This document shows, one piece after another, positions 1 to 5,585 of a stretch of DNA of 9,182 bases (position 1 is its first letter; each line of letters begins with the position of its first letter). Made by a program: the position numbers and the translations under genes. Origin of the DNA: JANNHK01 sp031404355 (lineage in GTDB: Bacteria; Actinomycetota; Acidimicrobiia; IMCC26256; PALSA-610); assembly GCA_031404355.1 (NCBI GenBank), contig JANNHK010000368.1, positions 1 to 9,182 on the forward strand, read 5' to 3'. The notes under the pieces are model-generated. The model saw only the letters and a list, made by a program, of their open reading frames with translations, did not search any database and was not told the DNA's origin.

Positions 1-334
1 CGGGAGTGTCGATGTGCTCGAGGAAGTAGTCGACCCCGAACCGTTCGATCTCAGACGCGTCCTCGGTGAAGCGTTCGCGGGCGATGACGACGCGCCCGTC
101 GGCGTACACCGCGACGGCCGGTTCGCCGAGGACGTGGACCCGAGTGCACTCGCCGCAGCTCGTGATCGATTCGATCACGGGCAGCTCGAAATCGGCCGGA
201 GGCCGCTCGACCGTAATCGTCGTCGTGGCCGCCGATGGTGGTGGACCCGCCGCATCGTCGGTACCGTCGCCGCCGCACGCCGCGAGCGTCAGAACGCCCG
301 CCAGAACAAGCACACCCGCCCGCCATTCGATCAC
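1..334 (-). CDS. Secreted lipoprotein with a CxxC motif, N-terminal part (runs off the left edge)
   Basis: This frame reads from a GTG at 334 down to the left edge without a stop, giving 111 residues of a longer protein. The N-terminus is a clear lipoprotein signal: a short start with one Arg, a hydrophobic run (residues 7-19), then the lipobox L17-A18-A19-C20. Next come Gly-Gly-Asp and a low-complexity Pro/Ala/Thr linker (about 28-41), typical of actinobacterial lipoproteins anchored outside the membrane. A folded region starts near residue 48 and contains T-S-C60-G-E-C63-T, which could be a disulfide or redox CxxC pair. It is followed by a beta-rich stretch (VAVYADGRVVIAR). The family is not recognised and no function is assigned. 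No good Shine-Dalgarno precedes the GTG, but the signal peptide fits this start and no other in-frame start lies close upstream. It follows the DUF779 operon on the same strand, but a 300-bp gap with an inverted repeat suggests a separate unit. Confidence 0.75.
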   Translation of the reverse strand, partial: MIEWRAGVLVLAGVLTLAACGGDGTDDAAGPPPSAATTTITVERPPADFELPVIESITSCGECTRVHVLGEPAVAVYADGRVVIARERFTEDASEIERFGVDYFLEHIDTP

Positions 335-382
335 AGATGATCTGACGTCGCGGCCGGTCTTCTTGGTTCCGCGCGCGATGCC

Positions 383-430
383 TGGGCGCCGGCGCCCAAG
401 ACAGCCGCCCCGCCTGGGGCGCCGGCACCA
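383..430. repeat. GC-rich inverted repeat, possible terminator
   Basis: Positions 383-398 are a perfect 16-bp palindrome (TGGGCGCC followed by its complement GGCGCCCA). A near copy lies at 415-430. In the RNA of either strand, 388-398 can pair with 415-426 with one bulged G, around a 16-nt loop. A smaller alternative hairpin is GCCCC (407-411) with GGGGC (416-420). It lies between the last minus-strand ORF of the aldehyde operon and the lipoprotein start, so a terminator for the upstream unit is reasonable. There is no T-tract, which is common in GC-rich actinobacteria but leaves the role uncertain. Confidence 0.45.
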
Positions 431-458
431 AAGCTTGGGAGGGTTCGCGTGCGCGGGG

Positions 459-614
459 TCAGACGCGTACGAGCGCGCGGGACTTCGCCGCCTTGCGCCG
501 GAGCAGGGGCCGGCGTTCCTTCCGGGGTTCGGGGAGCATGTCGCTCGCAGGTTCGCAACCGGCGGTGATCAGCAGTGCCTCTACCGTCGGCCATGTCCGG
601 GATGCGTGCTTCAT
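459..614 (-). CDS. Doubtful small basic ORF (51 aa) after DUF779
   Basis: An ATG at 614 opens 51 codons ending in TGA at 459. The product has a short hydrophobic stretch (VEALLITAGC) and then a strongly basic tail (RKERRPLLRRKAAKSR). Third positions are roughly 80 percent G/C, somewhat below the neighbouring genes. No clear Shine-Dalgarno is seen and no family is recognised. The frame is the same as that of the DUF779 gene upstream: apart from the TGA at 657-659 it is open from 1094 down to 459. It could be a real small gene, a degraded C-terminal part of the upstream gene, or chance. Together with the inverted repeat at 383-430 it is the only content of the 322-bp stretch between the DUF779 stop and the lipoprotein start. 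Confidence 0.25.
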   Translation of the reverse strand: MKHASRTWPTVEALLITAGCEPASDMLPEPRKERRPLLRRKAAKSRALVRV

Positions 615-656
615 GTCTCTATGACGCTGCCGCGAGCGCGGAAGTTGCACGGAATT

Positions 657-1094
657 TCAACGCATGCGCATTCGGCGCAACGCTTCTGGCAACTCCTGGG
701 CGCCGCGTGAACGCAGGGCCGACGTCTCGTCGGGCACGTCGCACACCTCGGTGTCTTGTCCGCGCGCCTTGGCGCCGCCCGGCTCCCGCAAGATGAACCG
801 GCAGCCGTACTCGGTCTCGATCGACATCGACTCGGCCATGAGACCCTCTTCGACGTCGATCGTCACGCCGTCGTTCGCGGGGTACAGCGCGCGCAAGTAC
901 GCGGGCGCGAACACCGGCACGTCGGCGACGACGCCGACCTCTTCGTGGTCGGGCCCCGGCCAGAAGTCTTCGTAGAGGAACGGTGCGGTGCTCTCGCAGC
1001 AGCCGGTCCCGATCGTGAAGACGAGGGCACCGCGGCGGTCACGTTTCGCCCGTTCGACGATGCGCGCTGCCGCTTCGGTGCCCTCGATCTTCAT
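657..1094 (-). CDS. DUF779 family protein, partner of aldehyde dehydrogenase
   Basis: The 145-residue product matches the small DUF779 family, which is typically encoded beside NAD-dependent acetaldehyde-type dehydrogenases; its biochemical role is not established. Family-type features are the N-terminal helix (EAAARIVERAKRD), the strand ALVFTIG and the signature G-T-G-C32-C33-E-S-T-A-P with its paired cysteines, then DVPVFAPAYLRALYP, GVTIDVEEG and ETEYGCRFILREPG. The family core ends near residue 105. The remaining 40 residues, including C118 and an Arg/Met-rich end, are an extension I do not recognise. The ATG at 1094 is chosen because the homologous N-terminus begins there and a GGGG lies about 6 nt upstream. 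It sits 64 bp after the dehydrogenase stop, with a strong hairpin between them, so it is probably the last gene of that operon. A metal-binding or assembly role is only an inference from the Cys pair and the context. Confidence 0.85.
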   Translation of the reverse strand: MKIEGTEAAARIVERAKRDRRGALVFTIGTGCCESTAPFLYEDFWPGPDHEEVGVVADVPVFAPAYLRALYPANDGVTIDVEEGLMAESMSIETEYGCRFILREPGGAKARGQDTEVCDVPDETSALRSRGAQELPEALRRMRMR

Positions 1095-1109
1095 GCGTTT
1101 CCCCGTGTT

Positions 1110-1148
1110 GGCGTAGTGAGACGACCGTAACGGTCGCCCCAGTACGCC
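1110..1148 (-). promoter_or_regulatory. Long intercistronic RNA hairpin between aldehyde dehydrogenase and DUF779
   Basis: Read on the minus strand, GGCGTA (1148-1143) pairs with TACGCC (1115-1110), and CGACCGT (1136-1130) pairs with ACGGTCG (1128-1122). One C-C mismatch is followed by five further pairs between these arms, two of them G-U wobbles. The result is a 39-nt nearly continuous stem with a loop of about 3 nt. The wobbles pair only in minus-strand RNA, so this looks like an mRNA structure of the operon rather than only a DNA palindrome. No U-tract follows, which argues against an intrinsic terminator. An RNA processing or stability element, or an operator at the inner CGACCGT repeat, are alternatives. 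Confidence 0.55.
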
Positions 1149-1158
1149 AAAAACCTTC

Positions 1159-2667
1159 TTAGATGTTGCCCGACAAGGCGGCGAAGTGCATGTAGCCGCT
1201 GCGGTCGGTTGCGGTGTTCTGCCACACGTGCTTGATCTGGCGGTACTCGTTGTAGCCGTAGTCGCCGAGCTCACGACCGATGCCCGACTGCTTGTACCCA
1301 CCGAACGGCTGGCCGGGCGTGATCATGTGGTAGTCGTTGATCCACACGGTGCCGGTCCGCATTTCGGCCGCAACATTGTTGGCGCGGTCGCTGTTCGTCG
1401 ACCACACGCCGCCGCCGAGACCGTAAATCGAGTCGTTCGCGATCTTGATCGCTTCGTCGTCGGAGTCGAACGGGATGACGCACAGCACCGGGCCGAAGAT
1501 CTCTTCCTGGGCGATCTTCATCGAGTTGTCGGCTTCGAAGATCGTCGGCAGGTAGAACGCGCTCGCGTCGAGACCGGCGGGCAGGTTCGTGGGCTTCGAG
1601 CCGCCGCAGAGGAGCTTGGCGCCCTCGTCGAGACCGAGCTTCACGTACCGCTCCACGGTGTCGACCTGCGCCGGCGCGACGAGCGGGCCGAGATCGGTCG
1701 TCATCTCCATGTTGTCGCCGATGACGATCTTGCCCGCGCGCTCGACGAGCATGGCGACAAACTCGTCGTAGATCTTGCGCGACACGAGGGCACGGGTGCC
1801 CGACTCGCACACCTGGCCGTTGTGGAAGAACGTGCCCCACAACACGCCGGCCGCGGCGAGGTCGAGGTCGGCGTCGTCGAGGACGATGTTGGCCGACTTG
1901 CCGCCGAGTTCGAGCGTCACCTTCTTCACGTTGCCCGACGCGAGCTGCATGATGCGACGGCCGACGTCGGTCGAACCGGTGAACGCGACCTTGTCGACAT
2001 CCGGGTGCTGCGCGAGCTCTTCACCCGCGCTGCCACCGGGACCGGTGACGAGGTTGACGACGCCGGGCGGGATGCCGGCCTCTTCGCACGCCTTCACCAT
2101 CTCGACCGCGCTGAGCGACGTGAAGCTCGCCGGCTTCAGCACGACGGAGTTGCCCGCCGCGATCGCGGGCGCGATCTTCCAGCTGGCCATGATGAACGGG
2201 AAGTTCCACGGCACGATGCCGCTGCACACACCGATCGGCTCGCGGCGCACGGTGCTCGTCGCGACCGGGAACGGGTTGGTGCCGCGGTCGATCACGTCGG
2301 GCTCGTTCTCGGCGCAGTCGGCGAAGAACGAGAACGACCCGGCGCCGCCGGGTACGTCGGCGAACATCGCCTTCTTGATCGTGCCGCCGCCGTCGCGCGC
2401 TTCGATCTCGGAGATCTCGGCCGAGCGGCCGTTGATGATCTCGGCGACCTTGCGCAGCTTCTCGGCCCGCTCCTTGCCCGACAGGCGCCGCCACGGGCCG
2501 TCGTCGAACGCGGTCCGGGCGGCCTTGATCGCCTTCACGGCGTCGTCGCGACCGGCCTTGGCGACGTCGGCGATCTTCTCGCCGGTCGACGGGGCATACG
2601 TCGGGAAGGACTCGCCCGAGGCGGCCTCGACCCATTCGCCGTTGATGAAAAGCTTCGTGTCGGCCAC
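1159..2667 (-). CDS. NAD(P)-dependent aldehyde dehydrogenase
   Basis: This 502-residue enzyme of the aldehyde dehydrogenase superfamily oxidises an aldehyde to its acid in the cytoplasm through a thiohemiacetal at a cysteine. Recognisable elements in order are: the opening LFINGEWVEA; the oxyanion and cofactor motif PWNFP (153-157, N155); VVLKP (175-179); FTGSTDVGR (229-237); the general base in TLELGGKSAN (E253); the nucleophile in FFHNGQVCESGTR (C287); EEIFGP (388-393, E389); and PFGGYKQSGIGRE near the end. Length is normal for the family. The residue after the catalytic Cys is Glu, not the more usual small or hydrophobic one. The GTG at 2667 is preferred over an earlier GTG at 2706 because an AGGAGG lies about 11 nt before it and the family N-terminus starts there. 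The gene lies between a VOC protein and DUF779. The DUF779 partner suggests a short-chain substrate such as acetaldehyde, but specificity cannot be read from the sequence. Confidence 0.97.
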   Translation of the reverse strand: MADTKLFINGEWVEAASGESFPTYAPSTGEKIADVAKAGRDDAVKAIKAARTAFDDGPWRRLSGKERAEKLRKVAEIINGRSAEISEIEARDGGGTIKKAMFADVPGGAGSFSFFADCAENEPDVIDRGTNPFPVATSTVRREPIGVCSGIVPWNFPFIMASWKIAPAIAAGNSVVLKPASFTSLSAVEMVKACEEAGIPPGVVNLVTGPGGSAGEELAQHPDVDKVAFTGSTDVGRRIMQLASGNVKKVTLELGGKSANIVLDDADLDLAAAGVLWGTFFHNGQVCESGTRALVSRKIYDEFVAMLVERAGKIVIGDNMEMTTDLGPLVAPAQVDTVERYVKLGLDEGAKLLCGGSKPTNLPAGLDASAFYLPTIFEADNSMKIAQEEIFGPVLCVIPFDSDDEAIKIANDSIYGLGGGVWSTNSDRANNVAAEMRTGTVWINDYHMITPGQPFGGYKQSGIGRELGDYGYNEYRQIKHVWQNTATDRSGYMHFAALSGNI

Positions 2668-2725
2668 GGATTGGGCCCCCTCCTGCGCGATGTGCGGACG
2701 GGGCACGTTACGTGGCGACCCGCCA

Positions 2726-3085
2726 TTACGCCAAGGGCGAGCCGTACCGGATCAGGTTGCCGTCCGGGTCGACGTGGCAGCCCTCCCGCAATCCGTACTC
2801 GGTGTCTTCGTTGTCGAAGCACTTCCCACCCGCGCCGCCGGCCTTCCATTCGGCATCGAGGCCGTCGGCGTCGGCGACGTAGAGGTAGACCGCGCTCGTG
2901 TTCGTCGCCGGGTCGAGATCCTTCACCTGACTCAGGTGGATCTGGACCGGGCCCCGGCTGGCGAATGCGTACGGCGCGCCACCGTCGTAGCGCCGGACGT
3001 CGAATCCCAGCTTTCGGTAGTGCTCGATCGCGGCGGCGATGTCGCGCACCGGCAAGACCGCGGCCAGTTCGGTGAACTCGATCAT
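2726..3085 (-). CDS. VOC family protein (glyoxalase / bleomycin-resistance fold)
   Basis: The 119-residue product is one vicinal-oxygen-chelate domain made of two beta-alpha-beta-beta-beta halves. The first half shows the typical AAVLPVRDIAAAIEHYRKLGFDV opening, given here as its key parts LPVRD, EHYRKLGF, and then the strand VQIHLSQ with a His. The second half has the strand AVYLYVADADGLDAEW and ends in EYGLREGCHVDPDGNLIRYGS, where the GCHVDPDGN turn and a late acidic position are typical of bleomycin-resistance-like members. Such proteins either bind small toxic molecules or catalyse metal-dependent isomerisation or thiol-adduct chemistry, and the sequence does not settle which. The ATG is 4 nt after the TetR stop, so the two are very probably co-transcribed and translationally close. 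The link to an aldehyde dehydrogenase suggests handling of a reactive aldehyde or its thiol adduct, which is an inference. Confidence 0.85.
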   Translation of the reverse strand: MIEFTELAAVLPVRDIAAAIEHYRKLGFDVRRYDGGAPYAFASRGPVQIHLSQVKDLDPATNTSAVYLYVADADGLDAEWKAGGAGGKCFDNEDTEYGLREGCHVDPDGNLIRYGSPLA

Positions 3086-3089
3086 GGAC

Positions 3090-3659
3090 CTAGTCCAGCG
3101 CGGTCAGGCCTCCGACCACAAACGTGGCTGCCAATTCCGACGCTTCGGTACGTGAGAGCGTTCCCGGCTGCGCTCGCCATGCTTCGCCGGCGGCTTCGGC
3201 CGCGCCGACCACGGCGGCCGCGGCGAGACGGAGCCGATCTTCGGTCGCGCTCGGGTACACGGCGCGCAACGCGTCGGTGACGATTGCGGCGAAGCGGTCG
3301 CGCAGTTCGGCGTACCCGGGGTGGCCGCCCGGGTCGACGGTGTGGAACTCGGGCCGTTCGAGGACCGAGAACCACACGTCCATCGCCGCGTCGACCGGGT
3401 TGGAAGCCGCGCTGACCGCGGCGGTGATGCGAGTCGCAAGGTTCTCGGCCTGGCGCTCGATCACGGCCGCGAACAACTCGTCCTTGGACGGGAAGTGCTT
3501 GTAGAGCAGACCCGTCGCGACTCCCGAGGCCTCGGCGATGTCGTTCATGCGCGTCGCGTCGAAGCCCTTGCGCCCGAACACCGCTTCGGCCGCGTCGACG
3601 ATCTCGGCCCGGCGCCGGTCGCCGCTGAGGCGGGTCTTCGTCGGCTTCGCCCTTGACAC
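3090..3659 (-). CDS. TetR/AcrR-family transcriptional repressor
   Basis: The 189-residue protein has a typical TetR N-terminal DNA-binding domain: helix 1 RRRAEIVDAAEAVFGRKGF (about 15-33), then DATRMNDIAEASGVATGLLYKHFPSKDELF (34-63), which carries the helix-turn-helix and the family hallmark Y53-K-H-F-x-S-K-D-E-L. The rest is an all-helical ligand and dimerisation domain, too variable to predict the effector. The start is the GTG at 3659. It has no Shine-Dalgarno but lies 7 nt below a TANNNT -10 element, which suggests leaderless transcription. Two tandem palindromes cover this promoter, so autoregulation is likely. As first gene of the unit it probably controls the VOC, aldehyde dehydrogenase and DUF779 genes behind it, with an aldehyde or related metabolite as plausible inducer. 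Confidence 0.93.
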   Translation of the reverse strand: MSRAKPTKTRLSGDRRRAEIVDAAEAVFGRKGFDATRMNDIAEASGVATGLLYKHFPSKDELFAAVIERQAENLATRITAAVSAASNPVDAAMDVWFSVLERPEFHTVDPGGHPGYAELRDRFAAIVTDALRAVYPSATEDRLRLAAAAVVGAAEAAGEAWRAQPGTLSRTEASELAATFVVGGLTALD

Positions 3660-3661
3660 GA

Positions 3662-3679
3662 GGTGAACGGTAGTTCACC
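3662..3679. promoter_or_regulatory. Operator 1 of the TetR operon (18-bp palindrome over the -10 box)
   Basis: GGTGAAC and GTTCACC form perfect 7-bp arms around the 4-bp centre GGTA. The arms match those of the second palindrome 25 bp away (centre to centre), consistent with two bound TetR dimers. On the minus strand the centre contains TACCGT (3672-3667), a TANNNT-type -10 box placed 7 nt from the TetR GTG, so a bound dimer would occlude the promoter. Confidence 0.8.
3667..3672 (-). promoter_or_regulatory. Probable -10 box for a leaderless tetR mRNA
   Basis: TACCGT on the minus strand fits the actinobacterial TANNNT -10 consensus. It ends 7 nt before the GTG start, so transcription would begin at or next to the start codon. 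This explains the missing Shine-Dalgarno. No clear -35 hexamer is seen at 17-18 bp. Confidence 0.5.
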
Positions 3680-3685
3680 ATCAGT

Positions 3686-3705
3686 AGGTGAATGTTGATT
3701 CACCT
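3686..3705. promoter_or_regulatory. Operator 2 of the TetR operon (20-bp palindrome)
   Basis: AGGTGAAT and ATTCACCT are perfect 8-bp arms around GTTG. Its core matches operator 1 as GGTGAAY-N4-RTTCACC. It lies upstream of the -10 box of tetR, in the -35 region or just beyond, and could also control a divergent plus-strand transcript. Confidence 0.78.
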
Positions 3706-3884
3706 ACCCCGTCCGAGCCGGCGGCGTCGCCACGATCGCGGTCGCGGCGGTCGCCGCGTCGCGCCACTGGAGCCGGCGGTACCCCGCCCCGTTCCCCCAT
3801 GCGCAGCGATGGGTGCTCGCGCTCGGCCGCCTCGGGCCGAAGGCGAGCTACTTCGCTCGCTTCGTCAAACCGTCAGCGCACTGA
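3699..3884 (+). pseudogene. Start-less coding-like frame, possible gene remnant or frameshifted small membrane protein
   Basis: From the stop at 3696-3698 to the TGA at 3882 this frame is open for 61 codons. About 90 percent of its third positions are G or C, and it contains a plausible residue mix: a hydrophobic segment (GGVATIAVAAVAASRHW) followed by an aromatic and basic tail (RRYPAPFPHAQRWVLALGRL, then KASYFARFVK). No ATG, GTG or TTG occurs until a late GTG (about 3813) that would leave only some 20 residues. Starts at 3688 (GTG) and 3692 (ATG) lie in other frames. It may be the 3' end of a lost gene, a gene broken by a frameshift near 3700-3740, or chance. The family is not recognised. 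It lies divergent from tetR behind the tandem operators and overlaps the end of the metallo-beta-lactamase gene by 12 bp. Confidence 0.35.
3839..3863 (-). terminator. Hairpin just after the MBL gene, possible terminator
   Basis: GAA plus GCGAGC (3839-3841 and 3843-3848) pair with GCTCGC plus TTC (3855-3863), with one bulged G and a 6-nt loop. The stem starts 9 nt past the stop codon of the minus-strand metallo-beta-lactamase gene. There is no T-tract, so termination is likely only by position. Confidence 0.4.
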
Positions 3885-4736
3885 CCAGGCGCCCTTGAAC
3901 GTCTTGCCTTCCACCTTGCCCTCGCCCTTGAGCTTGAGCAGGTGGGCGTACACCTGTCTGCGGGCCATCTCGATGAGTCCTTCCGGCGTTTCGGTGTACA
4001 GCCGGTCGACGATCACAGAGATCTTGGTCGGGCCGACCTTCAGCGTCTTCATGATCTGGCGCTCGCGCAGCTTGCGGTGCGCGACGTACTCGTCGAGCGT
4101 GGCCTTCGGGTCTTCCATCACGTCGCCGTGCGCAGGCGCGATACGAGCCAAGCGCTTGATCTTGCGCAACCGCTCGAGCGACGCGAGGTACTCGACCATG
4201 TCACCGCCGCGCTGTGGGTTCACGACGGTCGTCGTGCCGTTGAGTACGTGGTCGCCGGTGAAGAGCATGCGTTCCTCTTCGAGGAAGAAACACAGATGGT
4301 TCGGGGCGTGGCCGGGTGTGTGGATCGCTTCGAGACGGAACTCGGTGCCTTCGATGTCGTCGCCGTCGCCGAGCACGCGGTCGAGGGTGATGTCGACCTC
4401 GTCGGCCTTCGGGAATTTCCCGAACGCGGCGATCTCGGCGCCGGTCTCCTTGCGGATGCGCGCGGCCGCGGGCCAATGGTCGGGGTGCGTATGCGTGAGC
4501 AGCACCCAGCGCACCCGGTCTTTCATCGATGCGCCCACGATTGCGTCGACGTGCAACTTGTCGTCGGGGCCGGGGTCGATGACCGCGACTTCGTCGATAC
4601 CGACGAGGTACGTGTTCGTGCCCGGTCCGGTCATCAGCCCGGGGTTCGGGGCGACGACACGACGCACGAGCGGGGACAGCGCGCTCGGGACCCCGGGAAC
4701 GAGTGGCCGTCGTGGCGCGTCGGGATCGAAGGCCAT
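3873..4736 (-). CDS. Metallo-beta-lactamase-fold hydrolase (LACTB2-like)
   Basis: The 287-residue protein has the binuclear metal site of the MBL superfamily: T-H82-T-H84-P-D86-H87, then H143 in HTPGHAPNH, D162 in FTGDHV and H203 in APAHGD. Before these, GPGTNTYLVG (37-46) and AVIDPGP (51-57) are typical of the LACTB2/glyoxalase-II-like subgroup. The C-terminal 80 residues (QVYAHLLKLKGEGKVEG) form the small winged-helix-like LACTB2 C-terminal domain. Members of this group cleave RNA, thioesters or other esters, and the substrate here is open. The ATG at 4736 comes 1 nt after the Nudix stop, so the two are co-transcribed and probably translationally coupled. Such a Nudix-MBL pair suggests a joint role, perhaps clean-up of CoA thioesters or nucleotide conjugates, which is an inference. 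A hairpin follows the stop. Confidence 0.93.
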   Translation of the reverse strand: MAFDPDAPRRPLVPGVPSALSPLVRRVVAPNPGLMTGPGTNTYLVGIDEVAVIDPGPDDKLHVDAIVGASMKDRVRWVLLTHTHPDHWPAAARIRKETGAEIAAFGKFPKADEVDITLDRVLGDGDDIEGTEFRLEAIHTPGHAPNHLCFFLEEERMLFTGDHVLNGTTTVVNPQRGGDMVEYLASLERLRKIKRLARIAPAHGDVMEDPKATLDEYVAHRKLRERQIMKTLKVGPTKISVIVDRLYTETPEGLIEMARRQVYAHLLKLKGEGKVEGKTFKGAWSVR

Positions 4737-4737
4737 G

Positions 4738-5562
4738 TCAGCCCAACTCTTCGGCGAGCAATCGGGCCTCGTCGCGCCACGAGATGTCGGGGAGCGGAAT
4801 CGTCCACTGGGCGGCGGCGGGCGCGTCGTCGAACGGGAGCCGCACCCGTTCGCCCGAGGAGTCGGCAACGACGAGCGGCCGCCCGTCGTCGGCCCGCGGG
4901 ACCGCATCGAGCGCATCGAGCAGTTCGTGTGCTTTCCCGAAGTGGGCGAGCGCGATGAGGCTGCGCATGGTCGGGAAGATCAGCTCGATCTCGCCGCGGG
5001 CGCCGAGTTCGAGCAGCTCGTGCGGCGCGACCCAGGCTGACGCAACCAACTCGACGTCGTCGTGCGCGGCCTCGTAGCCCTCGGGCGCGGGCGCGGCAAA
5101 AAACCACGTGTTGTACCGGCGGGGTGCGCCGACCGGCGTGAGCCAGTGCGAAAAGAGGCGGAGGTCGCCGGCGGCGATGGTGAGGTCGTCGGCGGCGAGG
5201 ACCCGCTCGAACGTCGCGTGCCCGGCGTTGAGCGCGTCGCGCCATTCGGCGTGGGGCTCGGCGTAGTTGCCGGCAGTGTCGCGAGCGAGGAGGACACCTG
5301 CTTCCTCGAAGCTTTCACGGACGGCCGCGACCCGGAAGGCGAGCCCGCCTGCGTCGACACCGTGTTCGACACTCGCGGCCGGGTCGTCCAAGCCGGTAAC
5401 CCGGTCGAACACGGCGGCGTCGCCCGTGTCGACGGCCCCACCGGGGAACACGGTGGCGCCCGGGCCGAACACCGCAGTAGGCGTACGGCGCAGCACGAGC
5501 ACCTCGAGATCGGGACGGTCGCGTACGAGCATCACCGTTGCTGCGTCTCGGACCGTTACCAC
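4738..5562 (-). CDS. Nudix hydrolase with an interrupted Nudix box (NUDT19-like)
   Basis: The 274-residue protein opens with a Nudix first strand (AATVMLVRDRPDLEVLVLRR) and reaches the glycine start of the Nudix box at VFPGGAVD (38-45). The second half of the box, RVAAVRESFEEAGVLL (77-92, with R82-E83 and E86-E87), comes only after about 30 inserted residues. This split box is characteristic of NUDT19-type proteins, whose studied animal members hydrolyse CoA and acyl-CoA to phosphopantetheine and adenosine diphosphate products. The part RYNTWFFAAPAPEGYEA and the FPTMRSL region fit the same group. The substrate in this organism is therefore plausibly a CoA ester or another dinucleotide-like diphosphate, by analogy only. 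The GTG at 5562 is chosen because GAGGGAG lies 7-8 nt upstream and homology begins there. The gene is first in a pair with the MBL hydrolase and divergent from selA. Confidence 0.9.
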   Translation of the reverse strand: MVTVRDAATVMLVRDRPDLEVLVLRRTPTAVFGPGATVFPGGAVDTGDAAVFDRVTGLDDPAASVEHGVDAGGLAFRVAAVRESFEEAGVLLARDTAGNYAEPHAEWRDALNAGHATFERVLAADDLTIAAGDLRLFSHWLTPVGAPRRYNTWFFAAPAPEGYEAAHDDVELVASAWVAPHELLELGARGEIELIFPTMRSLIALAHFGKAHELLDALDAVPRADDGRPLVVADSSGERVRLPFDDAPAAAQWTIPLPDISWRDEARLLAEELG

Positions 5563-5585
5563 TACATGGCTCCCTCGGTCGTCGC

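Noticed and set aside
547..563. T-arm-like string GCAGGTTCGCAACCGGC, considered as part of a tRNA-Sec
   Set aside because: The loop lacks the conserved A58, the stem has a mismatch, and no TCA anticodon arm or long extra arm fits upstream. No selC was found in the window.
2668..2706. Earlier GTG start of the aldehyde dehydrogenase at 2706
   Set aside because: The extra 13 residues include the AGGAGG ribosome site and do not fit the family N-terminus.
2704..2714. Short inverted repeat CACGT-T-ACGTG in the VOC-aldehyde dehydrogenase gap
   Set aside because: Five-base arms are expected by chance in a window of this length; there is no supporting second copy.
1186..3075. A 629-codon plus-strand open frame opposite the aldehyde dehydrogenase and VOC genes
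   Set aside because: It is an antisense shadow of GC-rich codons. Its translation is Arg/Asp/Val-rich with no domain, whereas the minus strand encodes clear families.
3071..3077. GGTGAAC half-site at the start of the VOC gene, as a third TetR operator
   Set aside because: It lacks a matching GTTCACC arm at the right spacing and lies in coding sequence.
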